A stretch of 64,000 bases of DNA from Eledone cirrhosa (GCA_964016885.1 OZ024742.1:14899007-14963006); one strand, 5' to 3'. Positions 10,612-20,659 are shown, counted from the stretch's first letter. Numbers and translations: made by a program. Notes: a model not told the origin generated them from the letters alone.

Positions 10612-11325
10612 ATGAATGTATATATAGTGTATTTTGCAATACACTGTATGCTTAATTAAAAGCATTTCGAAGACCTTATGCTATTGTTTTAGAGTAGTGA
10701 CAGTCTCACTTACTTTAAATTTTCAGAAAACAGGGGAGATAAAGCTGACAGAGCTATGTTTCATACTGATTGGTACTTATCAAAGCCAAGTACTCCACCT
10801 GTTTGCTGAAAATCATGAATGTTGATTCTTATAGAATTTCTAGGAATAACCAGGAACTGATTATACAGAGTGGTTGCCGGTCAAGCAGAAATTGAAAATT
10901 AGAATTGGCACTCTGAAATAGCGATATATATATGAATGTATATATAGTGTATTTTGTAATACACTGTATGCTTAATTAAAAGCATTTCGAAGACCTTATG
11001 CTATTGTTTTAGAGTAGTGACAGTCCCACTTACTTTAAATTTTCAGCAAACAGAGCGCCAATTCTAATTTTCAATTTCTGCTTGACCGGAAACCGCTCTG
11101 TATAATCAGTTCCTGATTATTACTAGAAATTCTATAAGAATCAAACATTCATGATTTTCAGCAAACAGATGGAGTACTTGGCTTTGATAAGTACCAATCA
11201 GTATGGAACATAGCTCTGTCAGCTTTATCTCCCCTGTTTGCTGAAAATTTAAAGTAAGTGAGACTGTCACTACTCTAAAACAATAGCATAAGGTCTTCGA
11301 AATGCTTTTAATTAAGCATACACAT
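10612..11325. repeat. Large foldback element with ~270-bp inverted arms
   Basis: Sequence 10651-10916 is repeated in inverse orientation at 11053-11325; arm markers are 'aagcatttcgaagacctta', 'ggtacttatcaaagccaag' and 'aattgaaaattagaattgg'. The outer 130 bases of the left arm also occur directly at 10926-11046, between the arms. The end contains the small palindrome 'agtgtattttgcaatacact'. A LINE-alpha insertion begins where the right arm is cut off (11326). After that LINE, 'cagagcaccaattctaattt' at 13180-13199 belongs to the same element, so the foldback was broken by the insertion or rearranged. No coding capacity. Confidence 0.85.
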
Positions 11326-13178
11326 TGGAGATAAATGTGTCCGGGATGATGCCGGTGTACTTAGTGTCACGAATGATCAGAATGATCATTATGAGAGACT
11401 GATGAATGTGGAGAAAAAATGGGAGAGAGAGAAATTACCCTTGGTAGATCCGACAGAGGGACCAGCTATTGAGATTGACGAATATAGAGTCCAAGAGGCG
11501 ATTAGGGAAATGAAAAATGGTAAGGCTGCCGGACCATCGGGAATAGTTGCTGAGATACTGAAGGCATCAGGGGACGGAGGCACTAAACTGGTTGCACGCA
11601 TCATCAATCAGGCTATATATGGTGGTGTCATACCCAAAGACTGGTGCAGCAGTATTCTCATAAATTGCTACAAAGGTAAAGGGGATGCTCTGGAGAGGAG
11701 CAATTATAGGGGTATAAAACTGATAGATCAGGTTATTAAAATGGTAGAAAGGATTTTAGCACAACTAATTAGAGAAAGGGTCAAACTAGATGAGATGCAG
11801 TTTGGTTTTGTGCCTGGGAAGAGTACAACAGATGCCCTCTTCTTGGTGAGACAATTGCAAGAGAGGTTCTTAGAGAAGAATAAGCCACTATACTTAGCCT
11901 TTGTTGACCTAAAGAAGGCCTTTGATAGGGTACTCCGATCTGTCATCTGGTGGTCCCTAAGAAAGCTAGGTGTTGAGGAATGGCTTGTGAGGACAGTGCA
12001 AACTTTGTACAGAGGTACTCTCAGTAAAGTCAGGGTAGGAGTGGAGTTTAGTGAGGAATTCCAGATACAAGTAGGAGTACATCAGGGTTCGGTCCTCAGC
12101 CCGCTCTTGTTCATTATAGTCCTCCAAGCCATAACAGAGGAGTTTAAGACTAGCTGTCCATGGGAACTTCTCTATGCTGACGATCTGGTTCTTATAGCAG
12201 AATCAGTAGAGGAGCTAGAGAATAAATTCTGGCTATGGAAACAGCAGTTGGAAGCAAGAGGACTGAGAGTGAACCTAGCTAAGACAAAAGTGTTGATGAG
12301 TAGAAAAGAGGACAAAACCCTGATTCCGTCAGGGAAATGGCCATGTTCGATATGCAGAAAAGGAACTGGCATAAATTCTATAAAATGCACACAATGCAGA
12401 TCCTGGGTACACAAGAGATGTAGCGGGATAGCAGGCAAACTAACAGGTAGGGAGAAATATGTATGCAGTAGATGTACAGGGAAATTAGACAGTAGAAGTC
12501 GCATTGATAGACACATTTTTCAAATGCAGGAGGGCGCTATAGAAGTGGTGGATAGCTTCCGGTACCTAGGAGATCAGATTAGCATGGGAGGAGGGTGTTC
12601 CGAGGCCATAGTATCTAGAATAAGGACGGGTTGGAAGAAGTTTAGGGAGCTGCTTCCTCTGTTGACGAAGAAGGGTTTCTCCCTGCGTACGAAAGGCCGG
12701 TTGTATGATGCCTGTGTGAGGAGCGCGATGCTGCATGGTAGTGAGACATGGGCAGCAACCGCAGAGGATATGCGACGGCTGGAGAGAAATGAGGCAAGCA
12801 TGCTCCGTTGGATGTGCAGTGTAAATGTGCGTGAACGACCCAGCATAAATGTATTCAGAGAGAAACTGTGTCTGAGAGGGATAGAATCTAGTGTGCGAGA
12901 GAGGAGACTGAGGTGGTATGGACATGTGATGCGCATGGAGGATGACCGATGGGTGAAGAAGTGCCAGGAAATGCCAGTTGAAGGAAGACGTGGTAGAGGT
13001 AGACCACGAAAAACATGGGCAGAGGTGGTGATAACAGACCTCAGATCATTGAAGCTCACGGTGGAGATGACGAAGGACCGTGACAAGTGGAGAGATGCTG
13101 TGCTGAATAAGACCCGTCCCACCCTTGCAAGCAGGGAAGAGCGGGCATAAAATGATGATGATGATGATGATGATGATT
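11326..13178 (+). mobile_element. LINE-alpha copy b (5'-truncated), RT domain intact
   Basis: This runs from a 5' truncation inside the coding region ('ggagataaatgtgtccggga', compare 61881) to the stop at 13150 and an (ATG)n tail to 13178. It sits in the large foldback element. The coding part is described in the next entry. Confidence 0.9.
11402..13150 (+). CDS. LINE-alpha reverse transcriptase with PHD finger, 582 residues, N-terminally truncated
   Basis: This frame would reverse-transcribe LINE RNA at a nicked target. Residues ~20-45 give EYRVQEAIREMKNGKAAGPSG, the usual entry to RT. Then come FGFVPGKSTTDALF, FVDLKKAFDRV (motif A), HQGSVLSPLLF (motif B) and LLYADDLVLIAES (motif C; Y258-D261). 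A C4HC3 PHD-type finger follows: C315, C318, C329, C332, H337, C340, C355, C358. The tail (FRYLGDQIS, MLHGSETW) ends with GRGRPRKTW. The family's N-terminal endonuclease, seen at 60676-61430, is missing here. The internal Met at 11402 is only the first ATG of a truncated frame. One residue differs from sister copies in motif A (RVLRS against RVPRS). The copy has no stop, but cannot be autonomous without its endonuclease. Confidence 0.85.
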   Translation: MNVEKKWEREKLPLVDPTEGPAIEIDEYRVQEAIREMKNGKAAGPSGIVAEILKASGDGGTKLVARIINQAIYGGVIPKDWCSSILINCYKGKGDALERSNYRGIKLIDQVIKMVERILAQLIRERVKLDEMQFGFVPGKSTTDALFLVRQLQERFLEKNKPLYLAFVDLKKAFDRVLRSVIWWSLRKLGVEEWLVRTVQTLYRGTLSKVRVGVEFSEEFQIQVGVHQGSVLSPLLFIIVLQAITEEFKTSCPWELLYADDLVLIAESVEELENKFWLWKQQLEARGLRVNLAKTKVLMSRKEDKTLIPSGKWPCSICRKGTGINSIKCTQCRSWVHKRCSGIAGKLTGREKYVCSRCTGKLDSRSRIDRHIFQMQEGAIEVVDSFRYLGDQISMGGGCSEAIVSRIRTGWKKFRELLPLLTKKGFSLRTKGRLYDACVRSAMLHGSETWAATAEDMRRLERNEASMLRWMCSVNVRERPSINVFREKLCLRGIESSVRERRLRWYGHVMRMEDDRWVKKCQEMPVEGRRGRGRPRKTWAEVVITDLRSLKLTVEMTKDRDKWRDAVLNKTRPTLASREERA

Positions 13179-13189
13179 TCAGAGCACCA

Positions 13190-13201
13190 ATTCTAATTTT
13201 A

Positions 13202-13232
<31 letters not shown>

Positions 13233-13382
13233 CGCACACATATATATTCACACACACATATATCAGGAGGGACAGAATACAGAAAGAAACAAATTAAAAC
13301 GGTAAACAGATAGACAAAAAGAATAGAAAAAGGAAATAAATTGACAGATAAACATCAATTGTGTTTCAATAATAATTTATTG
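13190..13382. other. TA/CA tract and 3' flank of the archaemetzincin gene
   Basis: Foldback remnant (13180-13199), TA/CACA tract (13200-13260), then AT-rich sequence up to the archaemetzincin stop codon at 13383-13385. A possible minus-strand polyadenylation signal is the 'aataaatt' in complement near 13330-13380; this is not certain. Confidence 0.4.
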
Positions 13383-16300
13383 TTATAATGACATATTTTC
13401 ATCTTTAGTGATGAATTCAAGGCATTTTGTTAACCAGTCCCGAGAATCCCTGAATTTATAATATGGTAGACTATCTTGTAGGATGGAAAAGAATTGATGC
13501 AGTCTATTGTAACGCATATCTAAGTTAAACTTGCATGCTTTCTGTAGCTTCCGTAGGCACACAGGACATAAGAATATCGGTTGCATCATGGCTTCTTCTA
13601 AAGATGTGCTGTTGTTCATCAGGCAAGAATATATGTCGCAATGAAGTAGACCAAAGAGATGGCAGCTTTCATGAACTGTTACCTAGAAATATATAAAGTA
13701 TTAGGATCAGTCATTATCACCACTACCACCCCACCACCATCACCACCACCACCACCACCAACAACACCACCACCACCACACTACACCACCACTACCACCC
13801 CACCACCATCACCACCACCACTACCCCCCCCCCCCCCCCCCATCACCACCACCACCACCACCACACTACACCACCACCACTACCCCCCCCCCCATCACCA
13901 CTACCACCCTACCACCACCATCACCACTACCACCCCACCCCCACCATCATTACCGCCACCAACATCACCACTACCACCCCCACCACCATCATCACAACCG
14001 CCACCACCAGCAACATCACCACCACCACTACCACCCCACCACCACCAGCAGTACTATCACCACCATCACCACCACCACTATCAACACTACTACCCTCACC
14101 ATCACCACTACCACCCCACCGCCATCACCACTACCACCATCATCACCACCACCAACATCACCACTACCACCCCCACCAACATCACCACCACCACCAGCAT
14201 CACCACCACTTCCACCACCATCATCACAACCACCACCACCAGCAACACTACCACCATCATCACCACCACCAAAATATTTAAGCTTAGCGTTTTTAGGTTT
14301 GTTTTTAAATGAAATTAGTATCAATAGAGAAAGGGTTCGTCCCATTCAAATTTGACACTTAATGAACCAAATCTAAGCTGTCAACATTCTGTCTGAAATA
14401 TGTCAGCTAGCAGGTAAATATCAAGCTTTAGTTTATGAAACTCCTATATTATTTTCAATAACCACTTCCCATAAAAACTGATCTACATACATTAGTCTTT
14501 CAAATATACAGTTACATCCCCCAAAATAAATATTATTTGACAAAACAGTTAAGTCTTTAGCTCACATCATGCGCTGCTTTTCAATTTACGGCCTCTTTAT
14601 AACATATACTACAGGCCCTGCATCAACCTAATCTGGACCTGGATAAACAAAAACCTTTAACCCTTTAGAATTTGTATTACTCTATATATACTATTGTATT
14701 TTCATAGTAAAGGCTTTATCTCACATAATTATCTCACATGATATCGAATCTATGAGATTTTGATATTATTTATTTTGAGAACAATTATGTTTGAGAACCA
14801 TAACATTGGTATGAGTGGCCAGTTACAGCCAGTTTGAACAGAAAGAAGTGAGAGAATTCTGGCCAGATACAGCTAGTTTAAATGCTAAAAGGTTAATGTA
14901 TAATCTTGTTAGAACTAGTTAAATATTTTAAGTCTAAGATCTGTAGAGTGGCAGTAAGTTTCTAGCAATTCACATATTTGCTTCTTGGATGAACAATTTC
15001 ATTTCCCCTTCATATTTGAGAATAGACACACCAGATCCCTACATATTGTATAGGCAACTAAAAGGGTTGGCATTAAGAAGAGTATCTATCTGTAAAATGT
15101 CTTAAACCATCCTGACTAATCCATGCCAGCATGGGAAAGTTAACTTTAAAAATGATGATGATGTATGCCTGCAATATTTGGCCATAATCTATAGAACAAC
15201 AACAAAAACAGGGTAGGTTGTCTTGCTCATGTCACACTACATACAAAAAGTGTTTTTATGCTAGAAATAATTGTTTCTACTTTTGGCACAAGGCCAGAAA
15301 TTATCCCAGTGCATTACTGGTACTTTATTTTATTGACCCCGTAAGGATGAAAGGCAAAGTTAACCTCGGCGGGATTTGAACTCAGATCATAAAGGGAGGT
15401 AACTCTATGCTTCAAAGCATGGCATCCGACCCTCTACCGATACTGCCAATCCACCGCCCTTTTATGCTAGAAATAATGGTCCACAGAATGTGACAGGATA
15501 TTGTCTTTTCAGTTAGTAATAAGAAACTCTCAGGAGAGATGGACAGCAGGAGGTCTTCAGAGAAGAAACCCCCCACCTCAAGTGAGTGTTTCAGCTATTA
15601 AATTCTCAACTACAGCAATTCTAAATTATAGCTTCAAATACCAACAAACTCATAAATTATTTACCTTGAGCATTTTCCATATTAAACTTTCATCAACTTC
15701 CGTTATATCATACACTGATTGTCCAGTTTCAAACAAGAGAGGTTCAAATCTACCAAAGCAAAAAACACCCGACTTGTGTTGAAAGGAAGATTCTCCTAGA
15801 CTGAAATTCAAATCATCTTCTGGATACAAATCAGTCCAAGTTATTCCTAGAATACAATGACCATCTTTTGGGAGTTTTTTTCTTAGAAACGGAAAAAAAC
15901 TTGAAGAAAGATACTGCTTTTGTCCAGTGATTGAGTGGACACGACCTTTGATTCCAAAATTCTCTGAATCTCTGAAGAGTGGAAGACAAATATTGACATC
16001 AAAACCAAGAAAATATATTTGAGTGAATTCTCGAAGAAGGGTGAATAAATCCATTTCAGTATTTCCAAAGTCAAACATATATTTTAATATAAAATCAGGG
16101 AATTCTCCAAGGGGCTGTAGATAGATAATGGACTTCATGGGGAAAATGCACTGGCACTGGTTACGAACATCATGTGTCTCCCAAAGAACTTTCCAACGTA
16201 TGTATGGTTGTTCCAACATGTAAACATTTGCATTGTGAATTTTCTGTACAAACAATTCATTGTCTGAGCTGTTATCTAACACAGAATAACTAAGAGAATA

Positions 16301-16414
16301 CAACTTTCTTTCTATAGCTGCTTTGTTTTCAAGATTCCCAATAAGGAACTTCATCTTTTTCTTTCTATTTAATGTCCAAGGACACATAAAACTGGAATTG
16401 CTGTCTTTTGACAT
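13383..16414 (-). CDS. Archaemetzincin (AMZ1/AMZ2-like zinc metalloprotease), two coding exons
   Basis: Archaemetzincins are zinc peptidases. Exon 1 is 16414-15665 (250 codons; donor AAG|GTAAAT) and exon 2 is 13682-13383 (acceptor tttctag|GTA; stop TAA). Both junctions are phase 0 and the product is 349 residues, close to human AMZ2. Exon 1 carries the family block GHCILGITWTDLYPEDDLNF and FCFGRFEP. Exon 2 opens with VTV and then HESCHLFGLLHC (H254, E255, H258, H264), the HExxHxxGxxHC site. The second zinc site follows: C265, C270, M272 and CPVC (289-292). The ATG at 16414 is the first in frame; upstream in the same frame is a TGA. A likely 5'-UTR acceptor (tttcag) lies near 16540, so a noncoding first exon should exist upstream. 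The 1.98-kb intron holds a G-rich (sense strand) triplet array, a MITE and a SINE. The choice between AMZ1 and AMZ2 is not resolved. Confidence 0.9.
13720..14275. repeat. (CCA/CAC/ATC)n triplet array with C tracts in archaemetzincin intron
   Basis: About 555 bases of CAC, ACC and ATC triplets, broken by C runs at 13825-13840 and 13885-13893. In the sense orientation of the gene (minus) it is (GGT/GTG)n with G tracts. It ends about 40 bases upstream of the exon 2 acceptor. Reading frames of histidine, proline and threonine here are artefacts. Confidence 0.95.
14280..14656. other. Archaemetzincin intron, unique sequence
   Basis: No exon, SINE or repeat was recognised in this AT-rich intron segment. 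Confidence 0.4.
14657..14897. mobile_element. piggyBac-type MITE, copy 1
   Basis: About 240 bases bounded by ttaaccctttag.attt at the left and 'aaatgctaaaaggttaa' at the right: short terminal inverted repeats starting CCCTTTAG, with TTAA at both ends. The internal sequence ('attttcatagtaaagg', 'cagccagtttgaacagaaag', 'gagagaattctggccagata') is shared with 34373-34596. TTAA flanks and CCC-starting ends are typical of piggyBac elements. No transposase. Confidence 0.75.
14898..15253. other. Archaemetzincin intron with a SINE-C terminus remnant
   Basis: At 15119-15165, 'atccatgccagcatggg' and 'atgatgatgatg' mark a degraded LINE-beta/SINE-C 3' end. The rest is unremarkable. Confidence 0.45.
15272..15459 (-). 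mobile_element. SINE-B with 18-bp target-site duplication
   Basis: Complete SINE-B on the minus strand, flanked by perfect 18-base copies of ttttatgctagaaataat (15254-15271 and 15460-15477). It lies in the archaemetzincin intron, in the same orientation as the gene. This copy and the one at 1058 fix the family's boundaries. Confidence 0.93.
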
Positions 16415-16556
16415 TTTGGCAGAATGATTTGTCTCTCTTTCACTTTTTTCTTTTTTTCTTTTTTTTAACTTTTTTGACAAATTTTTCTTGTCTTCCCACA
16501 AAAGTACTTCTTTTCTTCATGAAAGTTGTAAAATATCTGAAATATGAAAGCAAATG

Positions 16557-16725
16557 ATAATTATTTCTAATTTTGGCAGAAAGGCACAAATATTTAAAGA
16601 GAGGAAACAGGGAAGGCAACCAATTGGATCAACCCCAATACCTCATTGACATTATACCAACTGTGGAAGAATAGAATGAAAGAAAAAGTTGACCTCAACA
16701 AGATTTGATGTCAGCAAATAATTAT
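16557..16725 (-). mobile_element. Decayed SINE-B-like copy
   Basis: 'aattatttctaattttggca', 'caattggatcaaccccaata' and 'gacctcaacaagatttgat' follow SINE-B order with heavy divergence. It is adjacent to the archaemetzincin 5' flank. Confidence 0.5.
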
Positions 16726-16804
16726 TTTTAAATGTATCTTGCATGGCCTTTAGTCTAGAGTAGTTAATCATTTCTACCATGACACTGTCTTTATTATAAT
16801 AACC

Positions 16805-17018
16805 TGGCAGTATCATTAGCGCATTGGACAACATGCTTTGTAGCATATAGTTACGTCCTTTTACATACTGAGTTCAAATCTCACCGAGGTTAGCTTTGCC
16901 TTTCATCCTTACAGGGTCGATAAATTAAAGTAGCAGTAACATACTGTGGGTTCGATCTAATCGACTTTACTCTCCCCACAAAATTGTTGGCCTTGAGCCT
17001 AAATCAGAAACCATTGTA
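16805..17018 (+). mobile_element. tRNA-derived SINE, variant with 'gcgcattggacaacatgctt' head
   Basis: Plus-strand head 'ggcagtatcattagcgcatt', B box 'gagttcaaatctcaccgag', body 'cagggtcgataaattaaagt', a longer middle 'ggttcgatctaatcgacttt', and tail 'aatcagaaaccattgt'. It is closely related to 17411-17645 and to the decayed 4236-4448. It meets the SINE-B at 17016 tail to tail. Confidence 0.8.
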
Positions 17019-17192
17019 ATAATTGTTTCTACTTTAGGCACAAGGCCAGCAATTATCCAGTGCATTACTGGTACTTTATTTTATCGACCCCGTAAGGATG
17101 AAAGGCAAAGTCAACCTCGGCGGGATTTGAACTCAGATTGTAAAGGGACATAACTATGCTGGAAAGCATGGCGTCCGACCCTCTACCGATAC
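17016..17192 (-). mobile_element. SINE-B
   Basis: Standard SINE-B body and head on the minus strand, ending at 'ctctaccgatact' without the last ~12 head bases. Together with 16805-17018 it forms an inverted, tail-to-tail pair. Confidence 0.88.
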
Positions 17193-17327
17193 TAATGATG
17201 ATGTGGTCTAGATAGGCTGAGGAAGACGAGCAGAAATGATGAAAGCTGATCTAAAGATGCTGAATCTCAACAAGGAGATGACAAATGGAAAGATATTGCA
17301 TTAGAAAGGACTTATCTAACCCATGTA

Positions 17328-17340
17328 ATACACACACACA

Positions 17341-17410
<70 letters not shown>
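17328..17410. repeat. (CA)n then (TA)n microsatellite
   Basis: About 45 bases of CA repeats followed by about 37 bases of TA repeats. The preceding 'gaaagctgatctaaagatgctgaa' (about 17240-17290) resembles a LINE-alpha/beta tail motif but is too short to assign. Confidence 0.95.
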
Positions 17411-17412
<2 letters not shown>

Positions 17413-17645
17413 TGATGAGGGTGGTGGATTGGCAGTATCGGTAGAGAGTTGGATGCCATGCTTTGCACCATAGAGTTACGGCCCTTTATGATCTGAGTTC
17501 AAATCCCGCCGAGGTTAACTTTGCCTTTCATTCTTACGGGGTCGATAAAATAAAGTACCAGTCACACACTGGGGTCGATTTAATCGACTTTCCCCTCCCC
17601 CCAAATTGCTGGTCTTGTGCCTATATAAGAAACCATTATTTGTCA
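17411..17645 (+). mobile_element. SINE-B-related element (longer middle)
   Basis: Plus-strand head 'ggtggattggcagtatcggt', B box 'gagttcaaatcccgccgagg', body 'cggggtcgataaaataaagt', the extra 'gggtcgatttaatcgacttt' block and tail 'cttgtgcctatataagaaac'. It directly precedes the truncated LINE-beta that starts at about 17646. Confidence 0.85.
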
Positions 17646-19378
17646 TTATATAATTGATCTAGATGAAATGCAGTTCGGGTTTGTGTCAGGTAAAAGTACA
17701 ACAGACGCTCTTTTCATTGTACAACAACTACAGGAGAAGTACCTAGCTAAAAGTAAACCCCTCTACTTAGCTTTTGTAGACTTGGAGAAAGCCTTTGACA
17801 GAGTCCCCCGCTCGATTATCTGGTGGGCCCTTAGAAAACTAGGTGTTGATGAATGGCTCGTGGGAGCTATACAAGCCATGTATAAAGAAACAGTCAGCAA
17901 GGTTAGAATTAACAACGAATATAGTGAAGAGTTTAGCGTAAAAGTTGGTGTTCATCAGGGCTCCGTTCTTAGCCCCCTACTATTTATTATTGCCCTTCAG
18001 GCTATAACAGAGGAGCTCAAGACCGGCTGCCCATGGGAACTCCTATATGCAGATGATCTAACGCTCATAGCTGAATCAATGGCTGAACTAGAGAAGAAAT
18101 TCCAAACATGGAAGCATGGCCTAGAATCAAAAGGCCTTAAAGTTAACTTGTCTAAGACTAAAGTTCTAGTTTGTAGGAAGGAAAATAGGGCACCGGTCCC
18201 ATCTGGGAAATGGCCATGCTTAGTGTGTAGGAAAGGAGTAGGTAGAAACTCCATTTTATGTCCCAAATGTAAAGTATGGGTGCATAAAAGATGTAGTGGG
18301 ATCACAGGTAAGCTAACTAAGAATATAGATTTTATATGTGGCCGCAATAAGTAGCAGCAAGTGCCCACAGAATACTAACTCATTCCATTGCACAGATGGT
18401 TCTATAGAAATAGTAAACAGCTTCCGTTACCTGGGTGACAAAATCAGCAGTGGGGGAGGGTGCTCTGAAAGTACAGTAGCTAGAGTCAGAACGGGATGGA
18501 AAAAGTTCAGAGAGCTTATACCACTATTGGCCGCTAAAGGGTTCTCTCTAAAAATGAAAGGCAGGCTGTATGATGCCTGCATACGAACAACAATGTTACA
18601 TGGCAGTGAGACCTGGGCATTGTGTGCAGAGGATATACGCAGACTGGAGAGAAACGAAGCTTGCATGCTCCACTGGATGTGTAATAGTAATATACGTGAA
18701 CGGCAAAGCATAAACGAACTAAGGGAAAAATTAGGAATAAGAGGATCAGATGTTGTTTACTTGAGAGAAGACTACGTTGGTATGGTCACGTGATGCGCAT
18801 GAAAGACGACAGCTGTATAAAAAAGTGCAGGGCAATAAAAATAGACGGTAGCCACGGAGTAGGCAGACCCAGAAAAACCTGGGACGACTTGATAAATTCC
18901 GACCTCACACACTTACACCTCTCCAAGACAATGTCACTGGACCGAGATCTTTTGCGTTACACAGTAATAGAGAAGACCCGCCTTACCTAAGTGCAAAGTG
19001 AAACCTACTACAGTCAGTAGGCACCTCTAACAAAATACACCCCGTCCCACTACCCCCACCCCATCCACACCACCCCTTTCAATGTAAAGTTATGTTGGTA
19101 CCACAACATCAAGTCCAAAACAAATGAGGTCGTGTAGGTGTCACGACAAAAAAACACACAGTCCACGCTGTAATGTGGCCGTGTAGGTAACACGGTAAAA
19201 ACCTCCCACTTCCACACTGTAAATGTGGTTGGTGTTAGGAAGGGCATCCAGCCGTAGAAAACCCGCCAGACAGTCCTATGCGAGCAAGACAACCACTCTT
19301 GCCTCAAGTGGGAAAACTCCCGTCCAAACCCATGCAAGCGTGGAATATGGATGTTAAACGATGATGATGATGATGATG
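17646..19378 (+). mobile_element. LINE-beta copy 1 (5'-truncated)
   Basis: Begins within the RT coding region and runs through the stop at 18988-18990. A ~370-base 3' UTR follows ('acctactacagtcagtagg', 'ggtcgtgtaggtgtcacgac', 'ttaggaagggcatccagccg', 'cccatgcaagcgtgg..gatgttaaacg') and ends in (ATG)n at ~19360-19378. The 3' UTR is what other copies in the window carry alone and what SINE-C elements share. Confidence 0.9.
17653..18990 (+). pseudogene. LINE-beta reverse transcriptase, frameshifted
   Basis: The first frame (17668-18354) carries FGFVSGKSTTDALF, FVDLEKAFDRVPRS (motif A), HQGSVLSPLLF (motif B), LLYADDLTLIAES (motif C) and the start of a PHD finger (CLVCRKG, CPKC, H..C). Compared with the minus-strand copy at 38692-41022, about 11 bases are missing near 18346. 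This shifts the frame within the finger's last Cys pair. A one-base loss near 18750 shifts it again before the GRPRKTW tail (18790-18990). The protein is ~60-70% similar to LINE-alpha by eye. The 5' half, including the endonuclease, is absent. Confidence 0.85.
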
Positions 19379-19384
19379 AGGATG

Positions 19385-19675
19385 ATATAAATAATTGTTT
19401 CTACATTTGGCACAAGGCCAGCAATTACTCAGTGCATTACTGGTACTTTATTTTATCGACCCCGTATAAATAATGTATGTTTGGTGGATTGGCAGTATCG
19501 GTAGAGGGTCGGCCGCCATGCTTTGCAGCAGAGAGTTACGGCCCTTTATGATCTGAGTTCAAATCCTGCCGAGGTTAATTTTGCCTTTCATCCTTACGGG
19601 GTCAATAATATAAAGTACCAGTAATACACTGAGATAATTGCTGACTTGTGCCAAAAGTAGAAACAATTATTTATC
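19385..19675. mobile_element. Inverted pair of SINE-B copies
   Basis: A partial minus-strand SINE-B (19391-19465: tail and 'ttattttatcgaccccgta') is followed 14 bases later by a near-complete plus-strand SINE-B (19479-19672). The shared ~75 bases are inverted with the rest of the element between them, so a transcript could fold. Confidence 0.88.
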
Positions 19676-19894
19676 ATTATATAAATGATAAATAAATATG
19701 AGAAAGAGAGATAAAAGCAAAGTTAAGTAATAAGAAAGGGTGTAGGAAGAGCAGAGCTGGCTGTATGGGGGGAAATAGAGGAAAGGACTATGAAAGCCAT
19801 AAATGAAAGGAAAAACAAGAACTCAGGGCCACAGAAGAAAGTGATGGGATCTGGGCCTAGGGTTAATAAAGAAATAATTATATAAATTGTGTTT
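19676..19894. other. Purine-rich spacer, no recognised feature
   Basis: AG-rich, non-repetitive sequence between the SINE-B pair and a LINE-beta 3' end. No motif recognised. Confidence 0.4.
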
Positions 19895-20385
19895 ATATAT
19901 ACCTACAGTCAGTAGGCCCCACCAACCAAACACACCCAACCCACTACCCCACTCCCTCCTCCCACTCCCGCCAACACCACCCTTTCTCTATAAAGTTATG
20001 TTGGTATCACAACGTCCAGTCCAAACTAACGAGATTGTGTAGGTAACACAGTAAAAAGTTCCCAGTCCACACTGTAAAGAGGTCGTGTAGGTAACACGGT
20101 AAAAAGCTCCCAGTCCACGCTGTAAAGAGGTCGTGTAGGTAACACGGTAAAAAGCTCCCAGTCCACACTGTAAAGAGGTCGTGTAGGTAACACGGTAAAA
20201 AGCTCCCAGTCCACACTGTAAATGTGGTTGGTGTTAGGAAGGGCATCCAGCCGTAGAAAACCTGCCAGATAGTCCTATACGAGCGAGACACAGTCACCTG
20301 ACCAGTCTTACCTTAAGTGGGACAACTCCTGTCTAACCCATGCAAGCATGGAAGATGGACATTAAATGATGATGATGATGATGTA
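19895..20385 (+). mobile_element. LINE-beta 3' UTR only, with four tandem 48-bp units
   Basis: Begins at 'acctacagtcagtaggcccc' and ends in (ATG)n at ~20366-20385. Between about 20032 and 20223 the block from 'gaggtcgtgtaggtaacacg' to 'cacactgtaaa' is present four times with a 48-base period; other copies have it once or twice. No coding sequence remains. Confidence 0.88.
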
Positions 20386-20389
20386 CACA

Positions 20390-20655
20390 TAATAAATGTA
20401 CTGTTGTTTAACATGAAAGACACATTGTGAGCTGGCACAAAAATAAGAAAGAAAAAAGGTAAGAAATAAAAAGTGAGAATGAAAGAAAGGTGGTGGCGAT
20501 GGTGGAAGGTAGTAAATTATAGTTTTGTTGATTGGACAAACCCATACATGCAGCAAACTGATCGACCTGAGAAAACAATAAACAGTTTAACAACAATGCT
20601 TCAGGTGTAGTGTAGTGTAATACCACTGACCAATGTGTTAATTGTCACTCCATGG
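20390..20655. other. Unrecognised spacer
   Basis: AT- and A-rich sequence without repeats or a convincing frame. Confidence 0.35.
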
Positions 20656-20659
20656 ACTT

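Noticed and set aside
13659..14312. 217-residue Thr/Pro/His frame and its antisense Gly/Val frame
   Set aside because: Simple CAC/ACC triplet repeat inside the archaemetzincin intron.
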